58,839 nt of DNA from Gloeocapsa sp. UFS-A4-WI-NPMV-4B04 (lineage in GTDB: Bacteria; Cyanobacteriota; Cyanobacteriia; Cyanobacteriales; Chroococcidiopsidaceae): NCBI GenBank assembly GCA_019359535.1, contig JAHHHE010000006.1, positions 1 through 58,839 of the forward strand, in the 5' to 3' direction. The stretch's first letter is position 1, and every line of letters begins with the position of its first letter. Both the position numbers and the translations under genes were made by a program. The notes beneath the pieces are model-generated. The model was not told the DNA's origin. It worked only from the letters and a program-made list of their open reading frames with translations, and searched no databases. This document shows positions 20,174 through 29,009 of the stretch, piece after piece.

Positions 20174-21808
20174 TTATGTAGGCAATAGTGTATTAAGCGC
20201 GATCGCTTGGGCTGCTGGCATTTGTCCATAGGAAAACACACAAGGAACTTCTGGCGGCAACGGCAGAAACTGAGCTAGGACATAGGGACTACCATAAACT
20301 ACTAAAGCTTGTAAATTGCCTGAATGTAATAATTTCTTAAACCAATCCTGTGCTACTTGTGTTGTACCAGCACTACCCCGAAAAGGATTACCACGAATGA
20401 ACAGTTGCAGCAGAGTAAGTTGATTTCCAGCTGGGATAGCGCTAATTGGAGTATGAAGATCAATTAAATTGGTAGTGTAGCCTAGCTGTGCGGGTAATGC
20501 GATCGCCTCAGTATGTTGACCCAAGAAATCACACGCTAGCAAATTGTCTACCACAATCAAGTTGCATAAAGGTCTAGAGTCAGTCGCAGATATTTCTAAC
20601 TGCAACGGCACAGAACCGTAAACTAGCTGAGTTTCTCGTAAAATATTGTCAACAGTTGCAAGAGTATCCGCTTGAGCCAGTTCAAACCTTAATCTCACTT
20701 CTTGCTCCCCTACTCCCCCGCTCCTCTGCTCCCCCGCTCCTCTGCTCCCCCGCTCCTCTGCTCCCCTGCTCACCTTTAACTTAGCTTGCCAAATCCGTTC
20801 AACTGAGGCACGAATCCGCTCTGCTGAAATACGTCCGCTTTCCACCGCTTCACAGATCGCCTGAATTGCGCCTTCTGGATCAATAGGCATCAGCAAAATA
20901 TCTGCGCCAGCTTCTACCGCTAGAACTGGAGCAACGTTAGTACCATAATGGTTGGCGATCGCACCCATTACTAAAGCATCTGTCACAATCAATTTCTCAA
21001 ATCCCAGTTTTTGGCGCAGTTGCTGAGTCAAAATTGGCTCAGACAGTGTTGCTGGTTGTTGAGCATCCCAGCTAGGAATTAGTAAGTGAGCGCTCATTAC
21101 GGCATCCACGCCAGCCGCGATCGCGGACTCAAATGGTGGTAGCTCAACTGAAGCTAAACGGGCGGCTGAATGCGGTAAAACGGGCAGATCCAGATGCGAA
21201 TCGGTGGCAGTATCACCATGCCCTGGAAAGTGTTTTGCTGTAGTTAAGACTGGATAGGCTTTAGCACCTTGAATAAAAGCAGTTGCGAGCTTGCTTACTA
21301 TCTCTGGGGTTTCGCCAAATGCGCGGACATTAATTACAGGGTTATCAGGATTATTATTAACGTCTACAACAGGAGCAAGTACCCAGTTAACGCCAATTGC
21401 TAGTGCTTCTTGGGCGGTAATCGCTCCCATTTGGGTGGCATAATGTTGGGCAAGGCTCAGGTTTTTATTGGCGATCGCGCTGATTGCCATTGGTGGCGGG
21501 AACGCAGTTGCACCTGAAAAGCGTTGTCCGACTCCTTCCTCGATATCTGCGGCAATTAGCAACGGGATTTTTGCCCAGTTTTGGAGTTGTTGCGATCGTA
21601 AGGCAATTTCTCCAGCACTACCTCCAAGCAAAATCACGCCACCGACACCCAGATGTTCTAACCAATACTGGAGTTTTGCAGTTGGTGGCTCCCATTGCGG
21701 ATACTGAATTTGATGATCGAACAGATAGCCAGAGGCTCGGACTACAACCATCTGGGCTACTTGTTCTTTTAAACACAGGGTTTCTAAATCAGGTAGCGAT
21801 CGCTTCAT
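20174..21808 (-). CDS. Glycoside hydrolase family 3, beta-N-acetylglucosaminidase-like
   Basis: 544 residues. GH3 enzymes of this type remove terminal N-acetylglucosamine during peptidoglycan recycling. The barrel domain (about 1-345) has AADIEEGVGQRFSGATAFPP, the NagZ hallmark KHFPGHGDTATDSHLDLP with the catalytic His loop, and the nucleophile Asp in IVTDALVMGAI. A C-terminal alpha/beta domain (about 385-544) follows. Between them, residues near 347-371 (RGAEERGSRGAGEQRSGG) are encoded by a G-rich tandem repeat read in phase. No signal peptide, so a cytoplasmic enzyme. The family is firm; the true substrate is inferred. Confidence 0.88.
   Translation of the reverse strand: MKRSLPDLETLCLKEQVAQMVVVRASGYLFDHQIQYPQWEPPTAKLQYWLEHLGVGGVILLGGSAGEIALRSQQLQNWAKIPLLIAADIEEGVGQRFSGATAFPPPMAISAIANKNLSLAQHYATQMGAITAQEALAIGVNWVLAPVVDVNNNPDNPVINVRAFGETPEIVSKLATAFIQGAKAYPVLTTAKHFPGHGDTATDSHLDLPVLPHSAARLASVELPPFESAIAAGVDAVMSAHLLIPSWDAQQPATLSEPILTQQLRQKLGFEKLIVTDALVMGAIANHYGTNVAPVLAVEAGADILLMPIDPEGAIQAICEAVESGRISAERIRASVERIWQAKLKVSRGAEERGSRGAGEQRSGGVGEQEVRLRFELAQADTLATVDNILRETQLVYGSVPLQLEISATDSRPLCNLIVVDNLLACDFLGQHTEAIALPAQLGYTTNLIDLHTPISAIPAGNQLTLLQLFIRGNPFRGSAGTTQVAQDWFKKLLHSGNLQALVVYGSPYVLAQFLPLPPEVPCVFSYGQMPAAQAIALNTLLPT
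20701..20772. repeat. G-rich tandem repeat inside the GH3 gene
   Basis: Repeats of CCCCCGCTCCTCTGCT on the plus strand, inside the coding frame. The insert keeps the frame open and places a Gly/Ser/Glu/Arg-rich linker between the barrel and the C-terminal domain. Confidence 0.85.
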
Positions 21809-21915
21809 CTTAAATTTTGATAAAAATTTTGATATAGCAAAGCCTTGAACTTAAGTCCAAGGCTGAAAGCTAAAGTCTGAAGTTTAGAATAATCGAAAAG
21901 ATGGTTTCATCCTAG

Positions 21916-22533
21916 CTATTTAGTCTGAACTTGTGATGCCTGTAAGTATACTCGTTGATTTTGCAGCGAATTAGCCTCTGTTGCACTCAATCCCCATTGT
22001 TTCTGAGCGTCTGCTGCATTAGGCATTCGTCTAACTATCCCGTTCATTGTCAGTGTCTGTCCCGCATTGACATCGAGGGCTCTTTCGGTGTTACCACTAT
22101 CTAAAGCCTCATCAAGCACAACCAATAGGCGTTGATTATTGCCTGAACCGACCCAGAAGGTGCGATCGCCTATTACACTTTGAACGGGAACATTGGCAAA
22201 TTGTACCTGCCTATTGACCAGAGACTGCTGATCTGGTGCAGAGGCAATAACTACTACATCAGTAATTGGTTCATTAGCTGTTGTGGTAGTTGTGGTCGAG
22301 GTTGTGGTTGTAGGGCTGACAACAACCACGTTAGGCGAAGGAGATACTGCGGTCGTCGGGCTAACAACAACTACATTAGGCGAAGGAGATGCTGCGATCG
22401 TAGGGCTAGGGCTGACGACGACAACATCAGGGTTATTTGCTTCTTCGTTGTTACAAGCAGCGAGAAACCCTACAACAAGAGCTAAAACAGTTGCTTTGCC
22501 TAACCAAACTGAACCAGCAACAAAATTTTTCAT
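21916..22533 (-). CDS. Putative lipoprotein, unknown function
   Basis: The frame opens at a GTG at 22542, but the ATG at 22533 is more likely, giving 205 residues. A hydrophobic signal ends in VGFLAACNN, a lipobox with Cys as the lipidated residue (about 26). The next 60 residues are a Ser/Pro/Thr/Val repeat: SPSPNVVVVSPTT occurs twice in near-identical form, then a run of threonines. The C-terminal 115 residues look like a small beta domain (VQSVIGDRTFWVGSGNNQRL, TLTMNGIVRRMP) of the type seen in OB-fold envelope proteins. 107 bp upstream of the GH3 gene on the same strand. No function is assigned. Confidence 0.7.
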   Translation of the reverse strand: MKNFVAGSVWLGKATVLALVVGFLAACNNEEANNPDVVVVSPSPTIAASPSPNVVVVSPTTAVSPSPNVVVVSPTTTTSTTTTTTANEPITDVVVIASAPDQQSLVNRQVQFANVPVQSVIGDRTFWVGSGNNQRLLVVLDEALDSGNTERALDVNAGQTLTMNGIVRRMPNAADAQKQWGLSATEANSLQNQRVYLQASQVQTK

Positions 22534-22542
22534 AATTGACAC

Positions 22543-22937
22543 TCAGAGACTCACACTGACTAAGTTGATTTCTACTATATCCGCAGCTTTACTCTTTCAA
22601 GGTTTTGGGTTTACCTTCCTAGGCTTGCCTTAACGAGTTAGAAAGCATAAGCGCTTATATTTACTAGAATAAGCGCTTTTTTAGCGAATTTTGAGAATTT
22701 ACCTAGTAGCGGGTGTTTTATAGACAACTACTAAAATTTTGCCTAAGAACTCCAATTTGGAATTTATCTCAGTTCACTTAAGTCGAAAGTTTTGAAAGAA
22801 GAAGACTCAGCCCAGAATTTCTTACTGAAGCTAGAACAATTCAGGAATTATCCCTACAGCCTATTAATAAATTTTCTAAGTGCGTAGACTGCAATAAAGA
22901 ATTTAAAAACACTGCTCGTCACACTCGGCAGAGTGAA
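22543..22937. other. Intergenic region between rbfA and the lipoprotein gene
   Basis: 395 bp. Holds the lipoprotein promoter (minus strand), a strong plus-strand terminator at 22649-22682, and an open plus-strand frame without an ATG (22782-22961) with one C-x2-C motif. No gene is called. Confidence 0.5.
22649..22682 (+). terminator. Intrinsic terminator with no annotated plus-strand transcript
   Basis: Stem AAGCGCTTAT (22649-22658) and ATAAGCGCTT (22669-22678), 10 perfect pairs, 10-base loop, followed by a run of six T (22677-22682, partly in the stem). The T-run is only on the plus strand. The genes on both sides are on the minus strand, so any transcript it ends is not annotated. Confidence 0.6.
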
Positions 22938-23375
22938 CTATTTTGCTTCTTCCTCAGCTGAGATATCAACATCGTCTTGATCGTCAATGTCGTCTTCATT
23001 TGATACTTGCTCATCAAGCGGAGAAGAAATATTAAGCTGGTTTAGCAGGGATAAGACTTTAGTACCGCGTTCTATAGAGCGATCTTCCTGAAATATTACT
23101 TCTGGTGTGCGGCGGAGACGAATCCGATGTCCTAGTTCACTGCGAATGTATCCGGTTGCTGACTTCAACCCAGCCATTATTTGTTGTCTGGCTTCGTCTG
23201 TGCCATAAATACTGACATAAATTTTGGCGTGTTGTAGGTCGCCGGAAACATCTACATCAGTCACACTGACCATTCCTGCACCCACGCGGTCATCCTTAAT
23301 GTCTTGAAGTAGCATTTGGCTAACTTCGCGTTTAATTAATTCGGCAACGCGAGAAACCCGACGACTTGTAGCCAT
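22938..23375 (-). CDS. rbfA: Ribosome-binding factor A
   Basis: 145 residues from the ATG at 23375. AGGAGG lies about 10 bases before this ATG and selects it over the in-frame TTG at 23381. RbfA is a KH-fold factor that matures the 5' end of 16S rRNA on the 30S subunit. Conserved parts: [39 protein letters not shown] and [15 protein letters not shown] with DRSIERG. The C-terminal 25 residues are acidic ([18 protein letters not shown]). It follows ycf33 by 72 bp on the same strand, the usual pairing. Confidence 0.95.
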   Translation of the reverse strand: MATSRRVSRVAELIKREVSQMLLQDIKDDRVGAGMVSVTDVDVSGDLQHAKIYVSIYGTDEARQQIMAGLKSATGYIRSELGHRIRLRRTPEVIFQEDRSIERGTKVLSLLNQLNISSPLDEQVSNEDDIDDQDDVDISAEEEAK

Positions 23376-23447
23376 AATCAACCCGCCTCCTCACATCGGT
23401 GGTAGTAATCTAATTTATTTGGGAGGCAATGCCCCTATTGCCCTAGT

Positions 23448-23657
23448 CTAGATTGTTTGATCCAGGTCTAGCATGGCACGTAAAGTAAAAAAGACAAAGA
23501 CAAACAGCGCAACCAAGAAACTCACACTGGCGATCGCTGTAGTTGGGCGCTTAAATAGTGGTGCTATTGGCGCAAAGACGTTCAACAACACGCCTAAAAT
23601 GATCGTAACTAGGTAGCGAGGGTAGCGCGAGATATTTTCCCAGAATCCGTCAAACAT
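23448..23657 (-). CDS. ycf33: Ycf33/DUF751 small membrane protein
   Basis: 69 residues with two hydrophobic segments (about 17-33 and 41-60) and the family sequence FWENISRYPRYLVTIILGV. Ycf33 (DUF751) occurs in cyanobacteria and some plastids; its function is unknown. Upstream of and probably co-transcribed with rbfA. Confidence 0.88.
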   Translation of the reverse strand: MFDGFWENISRYPRYLVTIILGVLLNVFAPIAPLFKRPTTAIASVSFLVALFVFVFFTLRAMLDLDQTI

Positions 23658-23808
23658 CTAAATTTAAATGTCCTTCTTGATAAAGTAAAGATTGCTGTGC
23701 AGTTTTGGCTTAAAATTTATTATAATATATCTCGCTTTTGAATTCTTTATTTAATATTTTTCCATTTTTTAATATTAATAGTTAGTTTAAACTTTAACTT
23801 TAGGCTTA

Positions 23809-24633
23809 ATGTTAATTCAAAATATCCAGCATTCACCACGTCCATTTTTAAAATGGGCAGGTGGAAAAAGTAAGCTAATTAAGCAATATATTCCTTATTT
23901 TCCTAAAAAATTTAAAACTTACTATGAGCCATTTTTAGGCGGTGGCGCTGTTTTCTTTCATCTTCAACCTAAAAATGCTGTTATAACTGATATCAATTTA
24001 GAGTTAATTAACGTTTACCGATGTGTACGCGATAATTTAGCAGAATTAATTTTACTTCTTGAAAAGCATCAATATAACCACAGTAAAGAGTATTACTATC
24101 AGATTCGCTCAAGTAAAAACATTAATGAATTAGAAAGGGCGGCTAGGATAATCTATTTGAACAAAACTTGTTTTAATGGTCTTTATCGAGAAAATTCAAA
24201 AGGCGAATTTAATGTACCAATGGGTAGATACAAAAAACCTAATATTTGTGATTTAGATACTATACGTTCAGCCTCAGTTGCTCTTCAATCAACTGTAATT
24301 GAAGTAAGGGCTTTTGAAGATGTGCTGAATTATGCCAAAACCTCTGATGATTTTATTTATTTCGATCCGCCATATTATCCATTAAGTTGTACCAGTAATT
24401 TCACAGCTTATAGTTCTTATTCATTTAATGAATATGATCAAATTAGACTAAAGGACACTTTTGTAGAACTGGCTGAACGTGGAGTAAAAGTTATGTTGTC
24501 TAATTCTGATTGCTCTTTTATTCGGGAGTTATATAGCAAGTTCAAAATCTACGAGATAACAGCATCTAGATCAATTAATTCAAATGCAAAAAAGCGAGGG
24601 ATGATTACTGAAGTATTAGTCACCTCATATTAA
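23809..24633 (+). CDS. DNA adenine N6-methyltransferase, Dam/DpnM (D12) class
   Basis: 274 residues. Order of motifs is that of alpha-class enzymes: motif X (PFLKWAGGKSKLIKQYIPYF, about 13-32), motif I binding S-adenosylmethionine (YEPFLGGGAVFFHL), target recognition region (LERAARIIYLNKTCFNGLYR), then catalytic motif IV FDPPYYPL. The family commonly methylates GATC, the core of the HIP1 octamer GCGATCGC that is abundant here, so GATC is the likely target but unproven. No restriction enzyme gene is adjacent, so it looks like an orphan. It is flanked by minus-strand genes and is visibly richer in A/T than its neighbours, which could mean transfer. Confidence 0.9.
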   Translation: MLIQNIQHSPRPFLKWAGGKSKLIKQYIPYFPKKFKTYYEPFLGGGAVFFHLQPKNAVITDINLELINVYRCVRDNLAELILLLEKHQYNHSKEYYYQIRSSKNINELERAARIIYLNKTCFNGLYRENSKGEFNVPMGRYKKPNICDLDTIRSASVALQSTVIEVRAFEDVLNYAKTSDDFIYFDPPYYPLSCTSNFTAYSSYSFNEYDQIRLKDTFVELAERGVKVMLSNSDCSFIRELYSKFKIYEITASRSINSNAKKRGMITEVLVTSY

Positions 24634-24705
24634 AGAAGAGTGTTAAGGTTAATCTAGGTACAGATATTTTATCATTTTTACTAAGTTTAAGTCTGCAACA
24701 TAGTT

Positions 24706-25005
24706 TTAATAGTCTAGCTCAACTTTTTCAAAATGTTCAACGGTTGGGAATGGTTCGTAGAAGTGATGAAGAAGCTTTCTCCATTCTTGATATTCAGGAG
24801 AACTTCTAAACCCAACTGTATGAGCTTCTAAAGTTTCCCATTTTATAAGTAATAAATATTTTCCTTCGAGTTCCAAGCATTTATGAAGTTCATGGGATAA
24901 ATAGCCATTTGTTGATGAAATAATCCTAGAAGCTTTATTAAAAGAAGCTTCAAAATCATTAAGCAAACCAATTTTAATATTAAGTAATACGGCTTCAAGA
25001 ATCAT
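24706..25005 (-). CDS. Antibiotic biosynthesis monooxygenase (ABM) domain protein
   Basis: 99 residues from the ATG at 25005, with AGGGAAA 8 bases before it; an upstream in-frame start at 25041 is less likely. Dimeric ferredoxin-like ABM domain: N-terminal strand LEAVLLNIKIG, helix FEASFNKASRIISSTNGYLS, strand KYLLLIKWETLEAHTVGF with FRSSPEYQEWR, and a final VEHF. Proteins of this group oxidise small aromatic compounds or degrade haem, but many have no known substrate. No pathway context is visible. Confidence 0.8.
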   Translation of the reverse strand: MILEAVLLNIKIGLLNDFEASFNKASRIISSTNGYLSHELHKCLELEGKYLLLIKWETLEAHTVGFRSSPEYQEWRKLLHHFYEPFPTVEHFEKVELDY

Positions 25006-25157
25006 AAAAATTTCCCTAAAAAGTAAATTGCTACTAATCAAATAGTATGTTGAGCAAAACGCGGCTATTGTTCTTAATGCTACTGATAAGCAGCCGTTAG
25101 CACAAATATCAGTAGGTCTTTAAGTTGCTTAAGTTGAAGATATATCAGATATGTAGT

Positions 25158-25958
25158 TTAGGCGATCGCATTAAGCTTATCTGCACCAATTTGGAATGCT
25201 GTTTTAAATCTGTCTAAGCCATGAGTACCACCGTTAACTGCTTTACGCGCTGTTACCAAATCTTTAGGCGATTTTCTTAAAGCCTCTCTAATTTGCTGTT
25301 CTTTATTTTTGAGAAAGCGAGCTAGTATAAGTGCTGCAATATTTGGATCATTTGCTAATTGAGGCTCGTTAACTAACCGATTACCAAGACCGATAGCTTG
25401 ACCAATATTTTGATAATTAGCACGACCTGTCAATTGGATAAAACCACGACCTTTGTACTTTGCACCATCGCCAACTGTGCCATTTCCTAAGTCATTACGA
25501 AAGTCATAAAGATCAAAAGGGCGACCATTGGGTGATGTATTGAACCTAGATTTAAATTCGTTAATAGGCTCAAAACCTGCTGTTTCTGCGCGAATTGTTG
25601 CTAAAGCCATCAGAATCATATCTTTATCTCCTAATCCTTGTTGATTAAGAGCATCTAAAACAGGAGGGAGAAATTTTTTGATATTACTTAAAGGTGCGTC
25701 AGGAAACATTTGAGAAACAAAATTAACGGTAAATAAATCGCTGAAACGTCTAGTTCCTTCTGATATACCTAAAGCTCGTAAAGTTTGGACACCAGCAATA
25801 CCATCGGCTAATAGACGTTGACTCTTTTGAAAAGCGATTACTGCTGCTTCAGTACCTGGTCCAAAGTTTCCGTCTATTAACCCAGGATTAAAACCTTTTG
25901 ATTTTAGAGTTTTTTGAAGTTCAATTACTTTTGAACCTGATGAGCCTCGTTTTAGCAT
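25158..25958 (-). CDS. Peptidoglycan-binding domain plus GH19 chitinase/lysozyme-like enzyme
   Basis: 266 residues. Residues 1-65 form a PG_binding_1 domain ([38 protein letters not shown]). Residues 85-266 are a GH19-type domain: a catalytic Glu is expected in [14 protein letters not shown], and [18 protein letters not shown] is the family signature. GH19 enzymes cut chitin or peptidoglycan glycan strands. With the binding domain, a cell-wall or phage-like lysis role is most likely. No signal peptide is seen, so export would need another route or lysis. Neighbour on the same strand: the phosphatase-like gene 50 bp upstream. Confidence 0.85.
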   Translation of the reverse strand: MLKRGSSGSKVIELQKTLKSKGFNPGLIDGNFGPGTEAAVIAFQKSQRLLADGIAGVQTLRALGISEGTRRFSDLFTVNFVSQMFPDAPLSNIKKFLPPVLDALNQQGLGDKDMILMALATIRAETAGFEPINEFKSRFNTSPNGRPFDLYDFRNDLGNGTVGDGAKYKGRGFIQLTGRANYQNIGQAIGLGNRLVNEPQLANDPNIAALILARFLKNKEQQIREALRKSPKDLVTARKAVNGGTHGLDRFKTAFQIGADKLNAIA

Positions 25959-26008
25959 TAATTATTCCTTTGAGATATTTATAAAGAAGTTGAAAATTGA
26001 AGTAAAAG

Positions 26009-26935
26009 TTAGGCTGATTGCAGTTTAATAATTCCGCGATCAAAAACGCGGTTATTAGTACCGATACCACTAATTATTATGCGATCGCTATACACATCAA
26101 ATGCTGCAAAACTTAACTTACTAGCAGAATACTCTGTCCAAGCTGAACGGCCTACTGGACGAACTCCAGCACCAGCACCACAAATCAGATAAGTTGTACC
26201 ATTGATTGAGCGAGTGCGTTCATAGTTATGATCGTGTCCGTTAATATAAAGCTGTACACCGTGTTTTTTAAAAATTGGAGTGAGAACTTTATTCAAAGGT
26301 TGGTTCAATCCATAGTTACCAGATGAATAAATTTGGTGATGTCCAAATACAATTTTCCAAGGAGCATCACTACGACTTAGTTCTTGATCTAGCCAAATCA
26401 ATTGATTTTTCCAGTCAGCATTATGATTAGTATCTAAGGCAAAAAACTGTATAGAATCGCGGCGAAATGTGTAATATCGTCCTGGCATATTAAAACCTGG
26501 ATAACTCACTTGAGGATCGCCATTATCTGTGCGAATATCGTGGTTCCCTAAACAGGCGTGAAATTTAACACCTTGCTTGAGCAAAGGTTGATAAGGACGC
26601 TCAAATACTGCGTTAATTTTTTCAATTTCACCATCATTATAAATATTATCTCCAGCCAAAATTGCCAAATTAAACTCATTTTGACTCTGATAACGAGTCA
26701 TCGCCTTAGCAACAGCATATTGACTTTTTGCCCCAGTTCCTGTATCGGCTAAAGACACAAAACGTAAAAGTGGAGTTTCAGAGGCTGCTGGTTTTAGAGT
26801 AATAGTAGATGCGATCGCTGAGTTAATGTCAGCACTAGCGGCGCTCTGATTCCGAAAAATCTTACTCAAAAAAGCTAAACTGAAACCGCTAAGGGTACTT
26901 AAAAATAGTAGAAATTGACGGCGTTTGAAGCTCAT
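26009..26935 (-). CDS. Exported purple-acid-phosphatase-like metallophosphoesterase
   Basis: 308 residues. The N terminus MSFKRRQFLLFLSTLSGF has a twin-arginine-like signal. Metal motifs appear in family order: Asp in SLADTGTG, GDNIYNDG, LGNHD, FGHHQIY and NGHDHNYERT, fitting the type-5 (tartrate-resistant) acid phosphatase group with two metal ions. The Tyr in GDNxY is the residue that gives the purple colour in true members. Likely scavenges phosphate from esters in the periplasm; no Pho-box was identified by eye. Confidence 0.88.
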   Translation of the reverse strand: MSFKRRQFLLFLSTLSGFSLAFLSKIFRNQSAASADINSAIASTITLKPAASETPLLRFVSLADTGTGAKSQYAVAKAMTRYQSQNEFNLAILAGDNIYNDGEIEKINAVFERPYQPLLKQGVKFHACLGNHDIRTDNGDPQVSYPGFNMPGRYYTFRRDSIQFFALDTNHNADWKNQLIWLDQELSRSDAPWKIVFGHHQIYSSGNYGLNQPLNKVLTPIFKKHGVQLYINGHDHNYERTRSINGTTYLICGAGAGVRPVGRSAWTEYSASKLSFAAFDVYSDRIIISGIGTNNRVFDRGIIKLQSA

Positions 26936-27060
26936 ATATCACCTCATTTACATTAAAACAATTGGAATGAAACACAAAATGATAAATTAGGGCTGAATTT
27001 GTAGCACTCGTAAAAATTTATCGTATTTAAGCCTGATGCGCTGCTCTTTAGGAAATATTA

Positions 27061-27891
27061 ATGTCACAAAACCAACCACAACCACCGTCTTCCCCTAAAC
27101 CGCGAGGAAATCCGCAGGAAACGCAGACACCGCAAGTTCTTAAAGCTCAGAGTATCAAAGGTCTGCGAGGAACAATTCGGGTGTTAGAAGGAGTGGTAGC
27201 GAAGCTAGAAGCAGAACCAGCGCCGGGTACAGCGCCAAGTTTTTTAGATCAGATCCTGAATGGGTGGGATGCTGTATTAAAGAAAATCCGCTCTTTTTTA
27301 CCAGAGAATCTGTCTGCACTATCAAATACAGCTTTGACTGGGATTATTGCTGGAATTGCTGTAATTCTGATTTGGACAACCTCAGTTCTCTTACCTGGAA
27401 AGCCTCAGCCTGCTGTTGTGGCAAATGTTCCTGACTCTGAGCTAGCGCCTACCCCAACTATAACGCCTCCACCGGAGTTAGCTGCACCCACAGAGCCAGA
27501 ACCAATCGAGGTAGCGCCATCTCCAGTTGAAGTCATACCTTCTCCAGAACCAAAACCAGAACTAAGTCCCGCGCCACCCGTACAATTAACACCAGAGCAG
27601 AATTTGATTGCCTCAATTCAAAACCAAGTATCTGGAATTAGCGATCGCTATGCTGATGGATTGATTCAGTCAATTCAAGCTAATTTTGAAGGTAGCAGTC
27701 TAACTGTCAAAGTTGGTGATGATTGGTACAACCTCAAACAATCACAGCAAGATAAGTTAGCCGAAAAGATGCTAGAACGCTCTAGAGAACTAGACTTTAC
27801 CCATCTGGAAATTACTGATCCCCAAGGGAAAATCCTGGCTCGTAGTCCAGTAGTAGGCAATGAGATGGTGATCCTAAAGCGGCAGGTTTAA
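27061..27891 (+). CDS. Single-pass membrane protein with Pro-rich periplasmic linker
   Basis: 276 residues, not recognised as a named family. Residues 1-25 are Pro/Gln-rich, 26-90 form a cytoplasmic helix-rich part (IKGLRGTIRVLEGVVAKLEA), one membrane segment lies at about 88-112 (TGIIAGIAVILIWTTSVLL), and a Pro/Glu linker at about 125-180 follows. The C-terminal 90 residues form a folded domain (VSGISDRYADGLIQSIQANF, KVGDDWYNLKQSQQDKLAEK, LEITDPQGKILAR). Such layout is typical of conserved cyanobacterial envelope proteins. Divergent from the phosphatase gene. Confidence 0.7.
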   Translation: MSQNQPQPPSSPKPRGNPQETQTPQVLKAQSIKGLRGTIRVLEGVVAKLEAEPAPGTAPSFLDQILNGWDAVLKKIRSFLPENLSALSNTALTGIIAGIAVILIWTTSVLLPGKPQPAVVANVPDSELAPTPTITPPPELAAPTEPEPIEVAPSPVEVIPSPEPKPELSPAPPVQLTPEQNLIASIQNQVSGISDRYADGLIQSIQANFEGSSLTVKVGDDWYNLKQSQQDKLAEKMLERSRELDFTHLEITDPQGKILARSPVVGNEMVILKRQV

Positions 27892-27902
27892 TACGTTTTA
27901 AT

Positions 27903-28136
27903 AGTGAAGAGTGAGTAGTGAGTAGTGGGTGCAACAAAGCTTACCGCCGTGTGACGAAAAGTTAGCTTGCACCCGCCTTATAATTAAAACTAGGGCCTTG
28001 ATATAAAGACATCTTAAATTTCGACGTATCTAATTTTGATTTAATTTTTCTTGCTTTTCCATAAATAAATCTAGGGTTTAAAATTTTTTTTGATTGAGTA
28101 GTGATCCTAGAATTCTTCACTACTCACTACTCACTT
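27903..28136. repeat. Inverted heptamer repeats flanking a stem-loop
   Basis: GTGAGTAGTGAGTAGTG at 27911-27927 and its inverse CACTACTCACTACTCAC at 28119-28135 bracket about 190 bp. Just inside, GGGTGCAA (27927-27934) pairs with TTGCACCC (27967-27974) in an extended imperfect hairpin. Between the convergent 27061 gene and nanE. Not T-tailed at the hairpin. Confidence 0.75.
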
Positions 28137-28139
28137 TTT

Positions 28140-28832
28140 TTAGTCATTTAGCACTGATTTATAAGCTTTTACTTGGTAGTCGATACCTGTGATCGCAGTA
28201 CCGACAACAACAGCGTAGGCTCCCAAATGAAGAGCTTGACGAGCCATTTGGGGTGAAGAAATGCCGCCTTCACAAATTGCTGGAACTTCTAGTTGTTCTA
28301 CCATTTGACTAAGGAGATCAAAACCAGGGGGAGAGAGGTTTTGAGTTTCGGTAGTGTAGCCGTAAAGCGTCGTTCCAATAATATCTGCACCAGCTTTTTG
28401 CGCTGCGATCGCGGCTTCAATTGTATCTACATCTGCCATCACAGGTTTGCTCAGTTGATGATGAATTTTATCAATTAGCGATCCAAGTGTTTCCCCTTCA
28501 GGGCGTTTTCTAGAAGTGGCATCTATGGCGATGATATCTGCTCCGGCTCTGGCGATCGCAGCAGCATGATCAAACTGCGGCGTGATATACACTTCATATG
28601 AGGGTAACTGTTGCTTCCATAGCCCTATAATCGGTGCTTTCACTTGCTGGCGTACTGCTTTGATATGAGCAGGAGTATCAATCCGTATTCCAACTGCGCC
28701 TTGGTTTATGGCGGATCTTGCGATCGCAGCAATTACAACTGGCTCATGCAACGGCGAGTCAACAGGAGCTTGACAAGATACGATTAAGCCGCGCTCAAGA
28801 ACTTTGATACTAGTAGTGAAATCAACTGGCAT
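28140..28832 (-). CDS. nanE: Putative N-acetylmannosamine-6-phosphate 2-epimerase
   Basis: 230 residues, a TIM-barrel epimerase that interconverts ManNAc-6-phosphate and GlcNAc-6-phosphate. Family marks: LIVSCQAPVDSPLH at the start, VGIRIDTPAHI, PIIGLWKQ, IAIDATSRKRPEGE, VMADVDTIEAA, GADIIGTTLYGYT and AICEGGISSP. These include the catalytic Lys/Glu positions of the family. No nanA, nanK or sialic-acid transporter is nearby, so in this cell it more likely serves amino-sugar recycling than sialic acid use. Confidence 0.92.
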   Translation of the reverse strand: MPVDFTTSIKVLERGLIVSCQAPVDSPLHEPVVIAAIARSAINQGAVGIRIDTPAHIKAVRQQVKAPIIGLWKQQLPSYEVYITPQFDHAAAIARAGADIIAIDATSRKRPEGETLGSLIDKIHHQLSKPVMADVDTIEAAIAAQKAGADIIGTTLYGYTTETQNLSPPGFDLLSQMVEQLEVPAICEGGISSPQMARQALHLGAYAVVVGTAITGIDYQVKAYKSVLND

Positions 28833-28848
28833 AGAGAAATGGGAAGAT

Positions 28849-28966
28849 TGGGAGCATTTTTAGCAGAGGAGCATTTTTAGCAGGGGAGCGGGGGTGCAGG
28901 GGTGCGGGGGAGCGGGGGTGCAGGGGTGCGGGGGTGCGGGGGTGCAGGGGTGCAGAGGAGATGGGG
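28849..28966. repeat. G-rich tandem repeat between nanE and the histidine kinase gene
   Basis: Two copies of GGAGCATTTTTAGCAG (28849-28881) followed by a long run of GGGGGTGCAGGGGTGC units to about 28966. Same families as at 8714 and inside cobN. Non-coding here. Confidence 0.85.
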
Positions 28967-29009
28967 AGATAGTTATTATTTTTATTCCCTAACCCTAACC
29001 CCTGACCTC

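Noticed and set aside
23809..24633. Restriction-modification system
   Set aside because: Only the methylase is present; flanking genes are not nucleases. The DUF559 protein at 58151 is 34 kb away.
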